Positions 27,438 to 36,843 of a stretch of DNA of 64,000 nucleotides are shown here, piece by piece. Numbering within the stretch: position 1 is the stretch's first letter; every line of letters starts with the position of its first letter. Under the pieces are notes generated by a model. The model did not search any database, had not been told where the DNA came from, and was given only the letters and a program-made list of their open reading frames with translations. The translations under genes were made by a program, and so were the position numbers. This DNA is from Flavobacteriales bacterium (GTDB taxonomy: Bacteria; Bacteroidota; Bacteroidia; Flavobacteriales_F; PHOS-HE28), in assembly GCA_020635715.1 (NCBI GenBank), contig JACJZG010000015.1, positions 1-64,000 of the forward strand, written 5' to 3'.

Positions 27438-28392
27438 CGAGCAGGTAGGTTCCTGGCGCACCCTGTGTGAGCATGAGGCCGTAGGTATCCGCGATCACCC
27501 GCAGGATGTAGTCGATCGGCTCATCTTCGAAGGTGGCGGTGAGCACACAACGTTCCAAGCCTTCATGCGCGAGTTGCACGCGCACTTGGAACAGCTGCTC
27601 CAACTGGGCGACGACGGCCGACATCGGTGCCTGTTGGAACTGGATGATGCGATCACCGAAGACCGAGGCCGGTGGCGCCGGCAGGCGCTCCAGCAGGTGC
27701 GCGGTCTTGTTGAACCGTGCGTATCCGCCAGCCTCGAGGAACACGGTGTCGCCTTCCGCCTCCACCCGCACCTTGCCATGACGCACCCGCACGAGCACGC
27801 TGGACGATGTGTCGAAGGCGCTCACCTCGAAGGCGGTGCCCAGCACGGTGACCGTCACCGCTTCCGTGGTGACCACGAAGGGCCGCGCCTCATCCCTTTC
27901 CACTTCGAAGTAGCCTTCCCCGTGCAGGGTGATCCGGCGTTCATCCTTCATGTGCACGTTCGCGTGGGAGCCGGGTGATAGCACCACGGTGCTCTTGTCC
28001 TTCAGTACGGTGCGCAGGTGTTCGGTCGTTGCCATGAGCTCTTGGGGGCGTTGATCGTTCCAGTATCGAACACCGACGAAGAGACCGACCAGAACGGCCG
28101 CCGCCGCGACCCAGCGCGTGAGCATTCGGCCGCGTTGTAGGGGGATCACGCGTCCACGGCCTTCCGCTTCAGCTATCCGGGCCTGCAGCTGGGACCATGC
28201 CCTATCCACGTCCACCCCGGGTGCGGCGCTTCCGGCACCAAGCTCCCAGATCGAGCGCATGTGCTCGAGCTCGGCCGCGTTGGCCGGGTCGGCAGCCGCC
28301 CAGGCTTCCACGGCCAGGCGCTCCTCCGGCGAGGCTTCCCCGCTCAGGTATCGGGCCAGCGATCCGCTGGTGCTATGACCTTCTTCGTTCAA
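27421..28392 (-). CDS. FecR-type anti-sigma factor
   Basis: The 323-residue protein has a cytoplasmic N-terminal part that would bind the sigma factor ('LARYLSGEASPEERLAVEAW'), a single membrane helix at about 93-111 ('RWVAAAAVLVGLFVGVRYW'), a periplasmic FecR domain ('VVLSPGSHANVHMKDERRI', 'YFEVERDEARPFVVTTEAVT') and a C-terminal STN-interacting domain of DUF4974 type ('MSAVVAQLEQLFQVRVQLAH'). It should hold the ECF sigma factor inactive until a periplasmic signal arrives. It lies 43 bases downstream of the sigma gene and its end overlaps the start of the STN-repeat gene. Confidence 0.93.
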   Translation of the reverse strand: MNEEGHSTSGSLARYLSGEASPEERLAVEAWAAADPANAAELEHMRSIWELGAGSAAPGVDVDRAWSQLQARIAEAEGRGRVIPLQRGRMLTRWVAAAAVLVGLFVGVRYWNDQRPQELMATTEHLRTVLKDKSTVVLSPGSHANVHMKDERRITLHGEGYFEVERDEARPFVVTTEAVTVTVLGTAFEVSAFDTSSSVLVRVRHGKVRVEAEGDTVFLEAGGYARFNKTAHLLERLPAPPASVFGDRIIQFQQAPMSAVVAQLEQLFQVRVQLAHEGLERCVLTATFEDEPIDYILRVIADTYGLMLTQGAPGTYLLDGPGC

Positions 28393-28435
28393 TGTGTTCG
28401 TCCCTAAGACAACGTCCTCCCGGAATACCCCTATC

Positions 28436-28993
28436 CTACCTGTTCAACAACCACCACAACCAGCCGAGGATGGTCACCGGCATCAAGTCCGCCAGTTCCT
28501 CGCGCAAGGTCTTCAGCGCCTTTCCCATCTGGTTCTCCACCGTCTTCACCGAGATGCCCAACCGATCCGCGATCTCCTGGTACTTCAATCCCTCGTTCCT
28601 GCTCAGCTTGAAGACCTTCCTTCGCTCCTCCGGCAGGCCCTCGATGGCGGCATGTACACGGGCGGTGCGCTCGGTGAACTCATCCTCCGACCGCTCCTCC
28701 TGATCGGCGGATCCATCCACTTCTTCGTTGATGCTGCGCACCCTTCCCTGCACCTTCAAGGCGTTCAAGCAGCGGTTACGGACGGACTGGAAGAGATAGG
28801 CCTTCAACGAGCTTGTCACCTTCGTGCGCTCGCGGTCCATCCATAGGCGGAAGAAGAGGTCCTGCACGAGGTCCTCCGCCTTGTCCGCATCCTTCAAAAG
28901 CTGCGTGGCGAATGCGCACAAGGGCCCGTAATGCAGCCTGAACAGCGCCTCGAAAGCGCTGCGATCACCGGCGGCGATGGAGGCGAATTCCAT
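28436..28993 (-). CDS. ECF RNA polymerase sigma-70 factor, FecI type
   Basis: A 185-residue ECF sigma factor. Region 2 runs from 'DRSAFEALFRLHYGPL' through 'DKAEDLVQDLFFRLWMDRE'; region 4 contains 'LPEERRKVFKLSRNEGLKYQEIADRLGI' (split here only for description) and the recognition helix 'SVKTVENQMGKALKTLRE'. It would direct RNA polymerase to a small regulon, typically its own operon, and be held by the FecR protein encoded next. ATG 28993 was chosen; the extension to 29029 is unlike the family. A TACTTTCG box (29007-29014, minus) precedes it. Confidence 0.93.
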   Translation of the reverse strand: MEFASIAAGDRSAFEALFRLHYGPLCAFATQLLKDADKAEDLVQDLFFRLWMDRERTKVTSSLKAYLFQSVRNRCLNALKVQGRVRSINEEVDGSADQEERSEDEFTERTARVHAAIEGLPEERRKVFKLSRNEGLKYQEIADRLGISVKTVENQMGKALKTLREELADLMPVTILGWLWWLLNR

Positions 28994-29006
28994 GTGCGTT
29001 CGGGGC

Positions 29007-29014
29007 CGAAAGTA
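29007..29014 (-). promoter_or_regulatory. TAnnTTTG-like box before the ECF sigma gene
   Basis: TACTTTCG differs from the -7 consensus by one base and lies 13 bases before the sigma ATG. Confidence 0.4.
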
Positions 29015-29053
29015 GGAGCGCCGATCCACTCGGCCCGCACCGAAGTCAAACGT

Positions 29054-32000
29054 TCAGCGAATGAGCTCGATGTAGCCGCTCTTCTCGACCGATGATCCGT
29101 TGGCACGCTCCAGGATCATGACGAAGTAGTAGACGCCTTCGCTGCATGGTTCCGCACTGCGCAGGTGTTTGCCATTCCATGGCTTCTGCACCATGTCCCC
29201 ATCGAAGACCAGGTTGCCCCATCGGTTGTAGATCCTCGTGTTGGCACTCACGAATCCACCGGTAGGCAGCCAGCTCTCGTTCTGACCATCCCCGTTCGGC
29301 GAGAAGACGTTCGGGATCACCAGATCGCAATCGTCCTCGATCACGACCACGAGCGCCGAGGCAACACATCCATGCTGATCCAACGCGGCCACGCTGATCT
29401 CCTGTCCGCTGCTCACCGTGATGCCCGTGCTTGTGCTACCCGTTGACCATTGCACCGCGCGAAAGGTGCTGGGCACCGCCAGGTCCACCGCTCCGCCTGT
29501 ACACAGATCCAGTGCCTCGGGCAGGTCCAGCGGTTCGGGATCAAAGACCCCGATCGGAAGAGCGGCGCCCGGCGATGCGCACCCGTCGTACACCGCAACG
29601 CACGTATATACCCCCGCATCTATTGATGTCGACCCGATGATGCTGATGGTGCTTCCAACGGCAGGACCGTTCGGCGTGGACCATTGCACGGAGACCGTGT
29701 CCGGCGCCACCACGCTCAAGACGATATCGCTGCCCGTGCAGACCGCTGATGGACCGGTGATGGCAAGGGCCGCCGGTCTCGGACGCACTTCGACCGTGAC
29801 ATCCTCACTTCCGCCCTCGCACCCACCTTGACTTTGCGTGGCGTAGAGCACGGTGCTCCCGGTGGGAAGGAAGGTGTAAGAAGGCCCTGCAGCGATCACT
29901 TGCGTCAGCCCTGGATCGGCGAACCAGGTGATGTTCCCTGAGCCACTGGCCACGAGCTGGACCCCATCGCCAGCGCACACCGAGGTGTCCGCCACTGCGA
30001 GCGGGACCGGGAAACCGATCGCCGTCACCTGCACGACCGCCGTACTATCCGCGCAGCCGGCCTCATCCTCCGCCACGAGGTAATAGGATCCGGTCGCGGA
30101 GACCCATGCGGATGCACCGGTGATACCTCCAGGCATCCAAAGGAGGTTCGGCTGGTTGGCCGAGCCCTCGAGCAGTACGCTATCCCCATTGCACAGGGTG
30201 AAAGGACCTGGCGTGGAGAGGGACACCTGCACATCGGCCAGGCCGATCTCGATGCTCAGCTCGGTCGTGATCTCACACGCCGTCACCGACACGGAATAAG
30301 TACCTGGCGCGTTGATCGGCTGGCTCACCTCATCACCGGTCAGAGGTGCGTTCCAACTGATCGCCGAACCTGGCGTGGCCACCACCAACAGATCGATCAC
30401 CTCTCCAAGCCTGCAGAGCTCAGGACCTGGCGAAGCATCCAGATAGGGCGTGCCATAGTTCACCAGGGTGGCACTGTTGCTCGTCACCTCACAACCACCG
30501 ACCTGCATCACGAGGTAATAATCCCCAGGGACGGTCGTCTGCAGTGAAGCACCCTGCCCCGTTATGGGTCCTTGCGGACCGTACCAGATATGTCCGGTAC
30601 CGACGGTGGTGGTGCTCAAGGTGGCTGAACTGCCAGGACAGATGATACCATCAGCCGGGGTGAGGTTCAACACCTGACCGGTCGGCATCGTCACGGTGAT
30701 GGAAGCAGAACTCTGGGATGAACACCCATAGGGATCCTCAGCGGAACCCTGGACGGAATAGGTGCCGGGGTTGTGCACCAGGATGCTCTCCGGTGTCAGC
30801 TGCGTGAAGCTCGGCCCGTTCCATACGAGTTCGTCGCAACCGGAACAGCTGGCGGTGATCACCGCGCTATCGCCATCACACAACACGGTCGGACCGGTGA
30901 TCGTCACCTGCGTGTTCAACGTTGGGTAAAGATCCACATAGATGCTGTCGGTCTTGAAGAAGAGCACGCTATCCTCGCCACAGGGCTTGTTGCTCACCAT
31001 CACCACCAGTTCGCGCACGATCCAGCCGCCACCTTCCGAGGGAAGCATGGTGCTCTGCGGTCCATCATCCGCTTCGGCGGTCACGGGTACGGCGAAGCCC
31101 CAATTCACCAACAAGCCCTCCGGCAATCCCCCACTGGGAACGCCATTCACGGTCCAGGAAGGCGTGTAGGTGTACTCGAAGCTCTCCCCCGGGCAGAGTT
31201 GCAGGGTATCGTTCCCATCCGTGTCATCGGGGAACGCGATCGCAATATCCACGTCGATGTCCGGCAGCGGAACGGATGGGCGGTCGATCACGTTCACGGA
31301 ATTGGAGCGCGTGCACCCATTGCTCGATACGCTCGTCACCGTGTACACGCCGGTCGTGTCCACCACCACCGAGTCGTTCATCACCTGCGTGCCATCCGGC
31401 AGCGTCCAGTATACCGTGGAGCCGGAAGATGCGCCGTTCGGGGTCCATACCCAGTGCGTTTCCGGGTCGCATAGCTCGATGGTCTGCGTATTGTTGGACG
31501 CGGTGTTCAGCACGACATCATCCGATATCAAGGGGATCTGCGGTGCGGGATCGATGATCGCCTGGATGGTATCCGTCCAGGTATAGCATCCGTTGGTCGA
31601 AGTGATGCGCACCCAGTAGTCGTCCGTGGCTACGACACCGATGCGTGGACGCCGCGCCGCCGGTGGCCCATACATACGTGACCGTGGGACCCAGGAAGTT
31701 CCCGCCCTGCCCGCCACGTTGCTGAAACGAAGGTTCGCGTTCAGCAGGAGTGATACACAGGCGCGTACGGTATCCGGACACTCGTTGGATGAGCCCGTGC
31801 GTATGCAGGGTTCGAGTTCGATACGTTCGCATCCACTGTCCGTGCGGCGCCACCAGTCATAGGGTTCCCGACCTTCCACATAGCCGCGGGCGATGAACCC
31901 ATCTGTGAGGGCGGCGGCTGTGTTCGCCACGAAACGCCCATAGTTCGTGTCGCCGCAATAGGTATCGATCCCATTGCCCTCCAGTCCACCGCTCGTACTG

Positions 32001-33370
32001 ATGTCGCCCGTCATCCCGGGTGTAGCCGGGAAGATGAGGTTGCCTTGGTACGATCCCGTGAAGACCACCTGGCCGTTGTCCGTGTGCGCGATCGCGCTCG
32101 CCGTTTTCGCGGAGCGGCCACCGAATTGCTGACCCTCCAGCAGCGCCAATCCGGACACCTGGTGGCGGGAAACGAAAAGGTCCTCCGGCCCCACCGCCAT
32201 GAAGACGCCTTCGCCATAGAGCGCGCTCAGGTCGGTGAAGCGACAATTGAACTGGCCGATCACGGCGATGTCGTTGCCCTGCACGGACAAGCCGGCAGCG
32301 CTGACCCCGCTCGTGGAACCGACCGTTGTATGCGCGATCAAGGCACCACCCTGGTCCACATCGAGCAGGTAGTAGGCGTACGGCTCCCCACTGGCAACGT
32401 TGGTCTGGCTCACCCCGAAGTAGATCATGGTGCCCTGCACATCACCCACCATCGCCAGCCGACCATCGGCCTTCAGCTGCATGTCCCGCACATGGTTGAA
32501 TCCGCCCCCGCCCATACGTCGGAACCAGACCTCGCTCCCACCCTGGTCGTACTTCACCAGGAAGGAAGCGTTGAGCAGGGTGTTCGGGTGTGGCAGGTCG
32601 AAGGTGATCGTATCGCTGAACTGCCCGGTGACGTATAGGTTGCCCGCCGGGTCATGGACCACGTCGATCGCGCGGTCCGCGTATTTGGCCGTGCCCTGCT
32701 TCAGCCATTGCAGATCGCCCACGGGTGAATAGGTGGCGATGAAGACGTCGCTATCGAACTGGCCGGTGCCGGGATCGATGGCGCTCGTGAGCACTGTGCC
32801 GCTCCAGCTCGCGTTGCCGCGGAACTCACCGGCCACCGCCACCCGTCCATCCGTGGCCAAGCTCACCCCGTAGGGTCTATCGGTGCCGTCGCCCCCACCG
32901 CCCTGCTGCATCCACTGCAACGCACCATCGGCCTTGTTCAGCACGGCTACGAACATATCCGCAGTCCCCCCCACGCTGGTGATCGACTGGCCTTGGAAGG
33001 TGGCCGTTCCGAGGAATTCCCCCGCGAACACCAGTTCATCCTGCGCGCCCAAGGCCACCTTCAGGCCCCGGTCTATGCCCGATCCCCCACCCGTGCGGAA
33101 CCAGAGCACCGTCCCGGCCGGATCGAGCTTCGCCACGAAGAAGTCGATGCTCCCCGCGCTGGAATAGGTCTGACCACCAACGGTCATGGTACCGCCGAAT
33201 TCACCCGTCAGGTAAATGGAGCCGTCGGCGTCCACCTTCACATCGGCCACGTGGTCATTGCCCACGCCACCCACGTCCTTGATCCAATAGGGTTGTGCGA
33301 AGGCTCCGCTACAGGTGAACAAGGCGGGCAATAGTGGCAGGCGCGAACGTCGTGCGATGGTGGTCAACAT
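29054..33370 (-). CDS. Large secreted protein with SBBP-like repeats and T9SS type B (gliding-associated) C-terminus
   Basis: The 1438-residue product has a signal peptide (ends about 'CSGAFAQP'). Bacterial SBBP-like repeats fill about residues 20-450 ('DADGSIYLTGEFGGTMTVGG', 'DPAGNLYVTGQFSDTITFD'). Many immunoglobulin/PKD-like modules with paired cysteines follow ('VCAGDGVQLVASGSGNITW', 'CTGSDIVLSVVAPDTVSVQW'). It ends in the type B domain: 'VIPNVFSPNGDGQNESWLP', 'RIYNRWGNLVFDGD', then 'GVYYFVMILERANG'. Such proteins are exported by the T9SS and act as adhesins or gliding-surface components. It is transcribed toward the sigma operon on the same strand, but a 60-base gap follows. Confidence 0.9.
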   Translation of the reverse strand: MLTTIARRSRLPLLPALFTCSGAFAQPYWIKDVGGVGNDHVADVKVDADGSIYLTGEFGGTMTVGGQTYSSAGSIDFFVAKLDPAGTVLWFRTGGGSGIDRGLKVALGAQDELVFAGEFLGTATFQGQSITSVGGTADMFVAVLNKADGALQWMQQGGGGDGTDRPYGVSLATDGRVAVAGEFRGNASWSGTVLTSAIDPGTGQFDSDVFIATYSPVGDLQWLKQGTAKYADRAIDVVHDPAGNLYVTGQFSDTITFDLPHPNTLLNASFLVKYDQGGSEVWFRRMGGGGFNHVRDMQLKADGRLAMVGDVQGTMIYFGVSQTNVASGEPYAYYLLDVDQGGALIAHTTVGSTSGVSAAGLSVQGNDIAVIGQFNCRFTDLSALYGEGVFMAVGPEDLFVSRHQVSGLALLEGQQFGGRSAKTASAIAHTDNGQVVFTGSYQGNLIFPATPGMTGDISTSGGLEGNGIDTYCGDTNYGRFVANTAAALTDGFIARGYVEGREPYDWWRRTDSGCERIELEPCIRTGSSNECPDTVRACVSLLLNANLRFSNVAGRAGTSWVPRSRMYGPPAARRPRIGVVATDDYWVRITSTNGCYTWTDTIQAIIDPAPQIPLISDDVVLNTASNNTQTIELCDPETHWVWTPNGASSGSTVYWTLPDGTQVMNDSVVVDTTGVYTVTSVSSNGCTRSNSVNVIDRPSVPLPDIDVDIAIAFPDDTDGNDTLQLCPGESFEYTYTPSWTVNGVPSGGLPEGLLVNWGFAVPVTAEADDGPQSTMLPSEGGGWIVRELVVMVSNKPCGEDSVLFFKTDSIYVDLYPTLNTQVTITGPTVLCDGDSAVITASCSGCDELVWNGPSFTQLTPESILVHNPGTYSVQGSAEDPYGCSSQSSASITVTMPTGQVLNLTPADGIICPGSSATLSTTTVGTGHIWYGPQGPITGQGASLQTTVPGDYYLVMQVGGCEVTSNSATLVNYGTPYLDASPGPELCRLGEVIDLLVVATPGSAISWNAPLTGDEVSQPINAPGTYSVSVTACEITTELSIEIGLADVQVSLSTPGPFTLCNGDSVLLEGSANQPNLLWMPGGITGASAWVSATGSYYLVAEDEAGCADSTAVVQVTAIGFPVPLAVADTSVCAGDGVQLVASGSGNITWFADPGLTQVIAAGPSYTFLPTGSTVLYATQSQGGCEGGSEDVTVEVRPRPAALAITGPSAVCTGSDIVLSVVAPDTVSVQWSTPNGPAVGSTISIIGSTSIDAGVYTCVAVYDGCASPGAALPIGVFDPEPLDLPEALDLCTGGAVDLAVPSTFRAVQWSTGSTSTGITVSSGQEISVAALDQHGCVASALVVVIEDDCDLVIPNVFSPNGDGQNESWLPTGGFVSANTRIYNRWGNLVFDGDMVQKPWNGKHLRSAEPCSEGVYYFVMILERANGSSVEKSGYIELIR

Positions 33371-33597
33371 GAAGGCTGATGGAATACCTGAATGATCCGG
33401 TGTATGAAGACGGTGCGGACGCGGCGAACGATGTCCCGGTCCGGACCCCGGCTGTGAAAATATGGCGTACCAGCTTACCTTCCATGTGTCGAAGTGACCG
33501 GAACGAGGAACGGCGAACTGCCGGAACGTCAGGAGAATACCGCTTTCCGACTGCGGACCACCGTTTGCGCAGAGGCAAGCACGAAGACCCGACCAAC

Positions 33598-36237
33598 ATG
33601 GACCTGAACAAATTCACCATCCGCTCCCAGCAAGCCATTCAACAGGCACAGACCATCGCCACCGGCCTTGGCCAACAACAGGTTGAGAACGGCCATCTGC
33701 TCAAGGGCATTCTGGAGGTGGATGCGGATGTGGTGCCCTTCCTGCTGAAGAAATTGAACGTGAACATGCCGGTGCTTCAACAGGCGCTGGACCGCATCGT
33801 ACAAGGTTATCCGAAGGTGAGCGGGGCGCAACTCACCCTGTCCCGTGCAGCAGGAAGCACCTTGAACAAGGCGCTCGCCGCGCTGAAGGAGTTCGGGGAT
33901 GAGTATGCCAGCGTGGAGCACCTGGTGATCGGCATCCTCGAAAGCGGCGACAGTGTTTCGCAGTTGCTGAAGGATGCCGGTGTGACCCACAAGGACCTGG
34001 TAGCCGCCATCAAGGAATTGCGCAAGGGACAACGGGTGACCAGCCAAAGCCAGGAGGACACCTACAACGCGCTGAACAAGTACGCGAAGAACCTCAACCA
34101 GCTGGCCAAGGACAACAAGCTCGACCCGGTGATCGGTCGCGACGAGGAGATCCGGCGCGTCCTGCAGATCCTTTCGCGGCGCACCAAGAACAACCCGATC
34201 CTGATAGGTGAGCCCGGCGTAGGCAAGACCGCCATCGCCGAAGGCATCGCCCAGCGCATCGTCAGTGGCGACATCCCCGATGACCTCGCGAACAAGCAGG
34301 TGTACAGCCTGGACATGGGCGCGCTGGTGGCGGGTGCGAAGTACAAGGGCGAATTCGAGGAACGCCTGAAGAGCGTGGTGAAGGAGGTGGTCTCCGCCGA
34401 GGGCAACATCATTCTGTTCATCGATGAGATACACACCCTCGTGGGGGCAGGCGGTGGCGATGGCGCCATGGACGCCGCCAACATCCTGAAGCCCGCTCTG
34501 GCACGCGGCGAACTTCGCAGCATCGGTGCCACCACGCTGAACGAATACCAGAAGTACTTCGAGAAGGACAAAGCCCTCGAACGCCGGTTCCAAAAGGTGA
34601 TGGTGGACGAACCCTCGCGGGAGGATGCCATCTCCATCCTGCGCGGGCTGAAGGAGAAGTACGAGAGCCACCACAAGGTGCTGATCAAGGACGCCGCGAT
34701 CATCGCCGCCGTGGAACTGAGCACGCGGTACATCGCCGATCGCTTCCTGCCGGACAAGGCCATCGACCTGATCGACGAAGCCGCGAGCAAATTGCGCATG
34801 GAGATCAACTCCAAGCCCGAGGAGCTCGACGAGATCGACCGCCGCATCATGCAGCTGGAGATCGAACGCGAGGCCATCAAGCGCGAGAACGATGAGACCA
34901 AGCTTGTTGAACTGAACAAGGAACTGGCGGAACTCGGCGGTCAACGCGACGCCCTCAAGGCGCGGTGGGAAAGCGAGCGCCAGCTGGTGGACCGCATCAA
35001 CAGTGCCAAGGACCGTATCGAGGACCTGAAGCACCAGGCTCAGCAGGCCGAACGTGAAGGGGACCTCGCCCTGGTGGCCGAGATCCGTTATGGCCGGATC
35101 CAAGAGACCGAAAAGGAGCTCGAAGCGGCCAAACAGGACCTGATCGCCTTGCAGAGCGAAAGCAAGATGATCAAGGAGGAGGTGGACGTGGAGGAGATCG
35201 CCTCGGTGGTGAGCCGCTGGACCGGCATACCGGTGACGCGCATGCTGGAGGCTGAACGCACCAAACTGCTGAAGCTGGAGGACGAGTTGCACAAACGCGT
35301 GGTCGGTCAGGATGCCGCCGTGCGCGCGGTGGCTGATGCCGTGCGCCGCAACCGGGCCGGCATGGGAGACGAGAAGCGGCCGATCGGTTCCTTCATCTTC
35401 CTTGGCACGACCGGTGTGGGCAAGACCGAACTGGCCAAGGCATTGAGCGAGATCCTCTTCAACGACGAGAACGCGCTGACGCGGATCGACATGAGCGAAT
35501 ACCAGGAACGCCACAGCGTATCCCGGCTCGTGGGTGCGCCTCCCGGCTATGTCGGGTATGATGAAGGTGGTCAACTGACGGAGGCGGTGCGCCGCAAACC
35601 TTACAGTGTTGTGCTGCTCGACGAGATCGAGAAGGCCCACCCCGACGTGTGGAACATCCTGCTGCAGGTGCTCGATGATGGCCGCCTCACCGACAACAAG
35701 GGGCGCGTGGTGAACTTCAAGAACACCATCATCATCATGACGAGCAACATCGGCTCGCACATCATCCAGGAGAACTTCGAGAAGGTGAACGACAAGGACC
35801 TCGAGGCGATCACGGAGCGTACCGAGGACCAGGTGATGGACCTCCTACGCAAGACCGTGCGCCCCGAATTCCTGAACCGCGTGGACGAGACCATCATGTT
35901 CCGCCCGCTCAGCAAGAAGGACGTGCGCAGCATCGTGGAGCTGCAGTTGCACCTGCTGATGAACAAGCTCGCGGAAAAGGACTACCACCTCATTCCGAGC
36001 GAGGAGCTGATCGAGCACATCAGCAACACGGGCTTCGACCCGCAGTTCGGTGCACGTCCGATCAAGCGCATGATCCAACGCGAGCTGCTCAACGAGCTGA
36101 GCCGTCAGATCATCGCGGGCACCATCGAACAAGGCACACCCATGGTGGTGGACACCTTCGACGGGAAGATCGTGTTCCGCAAGCCGATCGATGAGAAGGA
36201 GAACGGAAGGTCGAAGAAAGAGAAGGCGTCGGCATGA
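33598..36237 (+). CDS. clpB: ATP-dependent disaggregase ClpB
   Basis: ClpB is the hexameric Hsp104-type chaperone that extracts proteins from aggregates together with DnaK. The 879-residue protein has the double Clp_N domain, first AAA+ module with GEPGVGKT, a coiled-coil M-domain at roughly 415-530 ('KPEELDEIDRRIMQLEIERE'), a second AAA+ module with GTTGVGKT and DEIEKAHPDVWN, and a ClpB C-terminal domain. The start ATG at 33598 (MDLNKFTIRSQQ) is the family start; the open frame upstream to 33379 is not coding. The 227-base gap before it shows no obvious CIRCE or promoter element. A shared shadow frame on the opposite strand was ignored. Confidence 0.97.
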   Translation: MDLNKFTIRSQQAIQQAQTIATGLGQQQVENGHLLKGILEVDADVVPFLLKKLNVNMPVLQQALDRIVQGYPKVSGAQLTLSRAAGSTLNKALAALKEFGDEYASVEHLVIGILESGDSVSQLLKDAGVTHKDLVAAIKELRKGQRVTSQSQEDTYNALNKYAKNLNQLAKDNKLDPVIGRDEEIRRVLQILSRRTKNNPILIGEPGVGKTAIAEGIAQRIVSGDIPDDLANKQVYSLDMGALVAGAKYKGEFEERLKSVVKEVVSAEGNIILFIDEIHTLVGAGGGDGAMDAANILKPALARGELRSIGATTLNEYQKYFEKDKALERRFQKVMVDEPSREDAISILRGLKEKYESHHKVLIKDAAIIAAVELSTRYIADRFLPDKAIDLIDEAASKLRMEINSKPEELDEIDRRIMQLEIEREAIKRENDETKLVELNKELAELGGQRDALKARWESERQLVDRINSAKDRIEDLKHQAQQAEREGDLALVAEIRYGRIQETEKELEAAKQDLIALQSESKMIKEEVDVEEIASVVSRWTGIPVTRMLEAERTKLLKLEDELHKRVVGQDAAVRAVADAVRRNRAGMGDEKRPIGSFIFLGTTGVGKTELAKALSEILFNDENALTRIDMSEYQERHSVSRLVGAPPGYVGYDEGGQLTEAVRRKPYSVVLLDEIEKAHPDVWNILLQVLDDGRLTDNKGRVVNFKNTIIIMTSNIGSHIIQENFEKVNDKDLEAITERTEDQVMDLLRKTVRPEFLNRVDETIMFRPLSKKDVRSIVELQLHLLMNKLAEKDYHLIPSEELIEHISNTGFDPQFGARPIKRMIQRELLNELSRQIIAGTIEQGTPMVVDTFDGKIVFRKPIDEKENGRSKKEKASA

Positions 36238-36260
36238 CGTGTTGAACGGATAGCAAGCGA

Positions 36261-36295
36261 AGGCCGCATCCGGATGGGTGCGGCCTCTTCGTTTC
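36261..36295 (+). terminator. Probable terminator after clpB
   Basis: Stem AGGCCGCA (36261-36268) / TGCGGCCT (36279-36286) with a ten-base loop follows the clpB stop by 23 bases; the T-rich tail (CTTCGTTT) is imperfect. Confidence 0.6.
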
Positions 36296-36392
36296 CCGAT
36301 CGTTGATCGGATCGTGCATAACCCATCCATCACATCGAGGAGATCATGTCGCTGAGGGACTAGTTTGCCATCCGTTAGAACCGACATTCCGG

Positions 36393-36833
36393 ATGAGCTT
36401 CACCGCCCAATTGAACCAGCTGCAGACCGCCTTGCGCCATACGCGCGCGCGCATGCTGGCCCCTTTCGATACCCAGCAGGCGACGATACCACGCGACCCC
36501 GAGATCTTCGTGGAGGACGTGCTGCATTACGTGATGGATGAAGTGGCCAAGGACCTGAAGGCGCACGGCCACGTGCTGGAGGAGGACACCACCTTCAAGG
36601 ATACCGTGAGCCACTATCCCCTGTACCTGCTTCGCCTCGCGGGTGGAGATGTGCTCAATCTCCACTTCACCGGCGAATACCCGGATACGCTCTTCCTCAC
36701 GATCTCCAAGGGATTCCGTCGGCCCGAACAGTTCAGCGATGCCCGCATGGCACATGTGACACTTGGGGTGAGTATGGACCCCACCCGGCTCCTGATGGCC
36801 ATCCTCGACGGTTTGAACCGTTTCGGACACTGA
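36393..36833 (+). CDS. Conserved-looking hypothetical protein
   Basis: A 146-residue acidic cytoplasmic protein of mixed alpha/beta character, with no signal peptide or membrane segment: helical N-terminus ('SFTAQLNQLQTALRHTRARM'), then strands around 'YLLRLAGGDVLNLHFTGEYP' and 'LFLTISKGFRRPEQF'. I do not recognise the family. It begins at ATG 36393, ends 10 bases before the SixA-like phosphatase gene and is probably co-transcribed with it. Confidence 0.65.
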   Translation: MSFTAQLNQLQTALRHTRARMLAPFDTQQATIPRDPEIFVEDVLHYVMDEVAKDLKAHGHVLEEDTTFKDTVSHYPLYLLRLAGGDVLNLHFTGEYPDTLFLTISKGFRRPEQFSDARMAHVTLGVSMDPTRLLMAILDGLNRFGH

Positions 36834-36843
36834 GCCTTCGGCC

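Noticed and set aside
33529..35760. 743-residue minus-strand open frame inside clpB
   Set aside because: It mirrors clpB codons (Leu/Val/His-rich) and has no recognisable motifs; clpB is certain.
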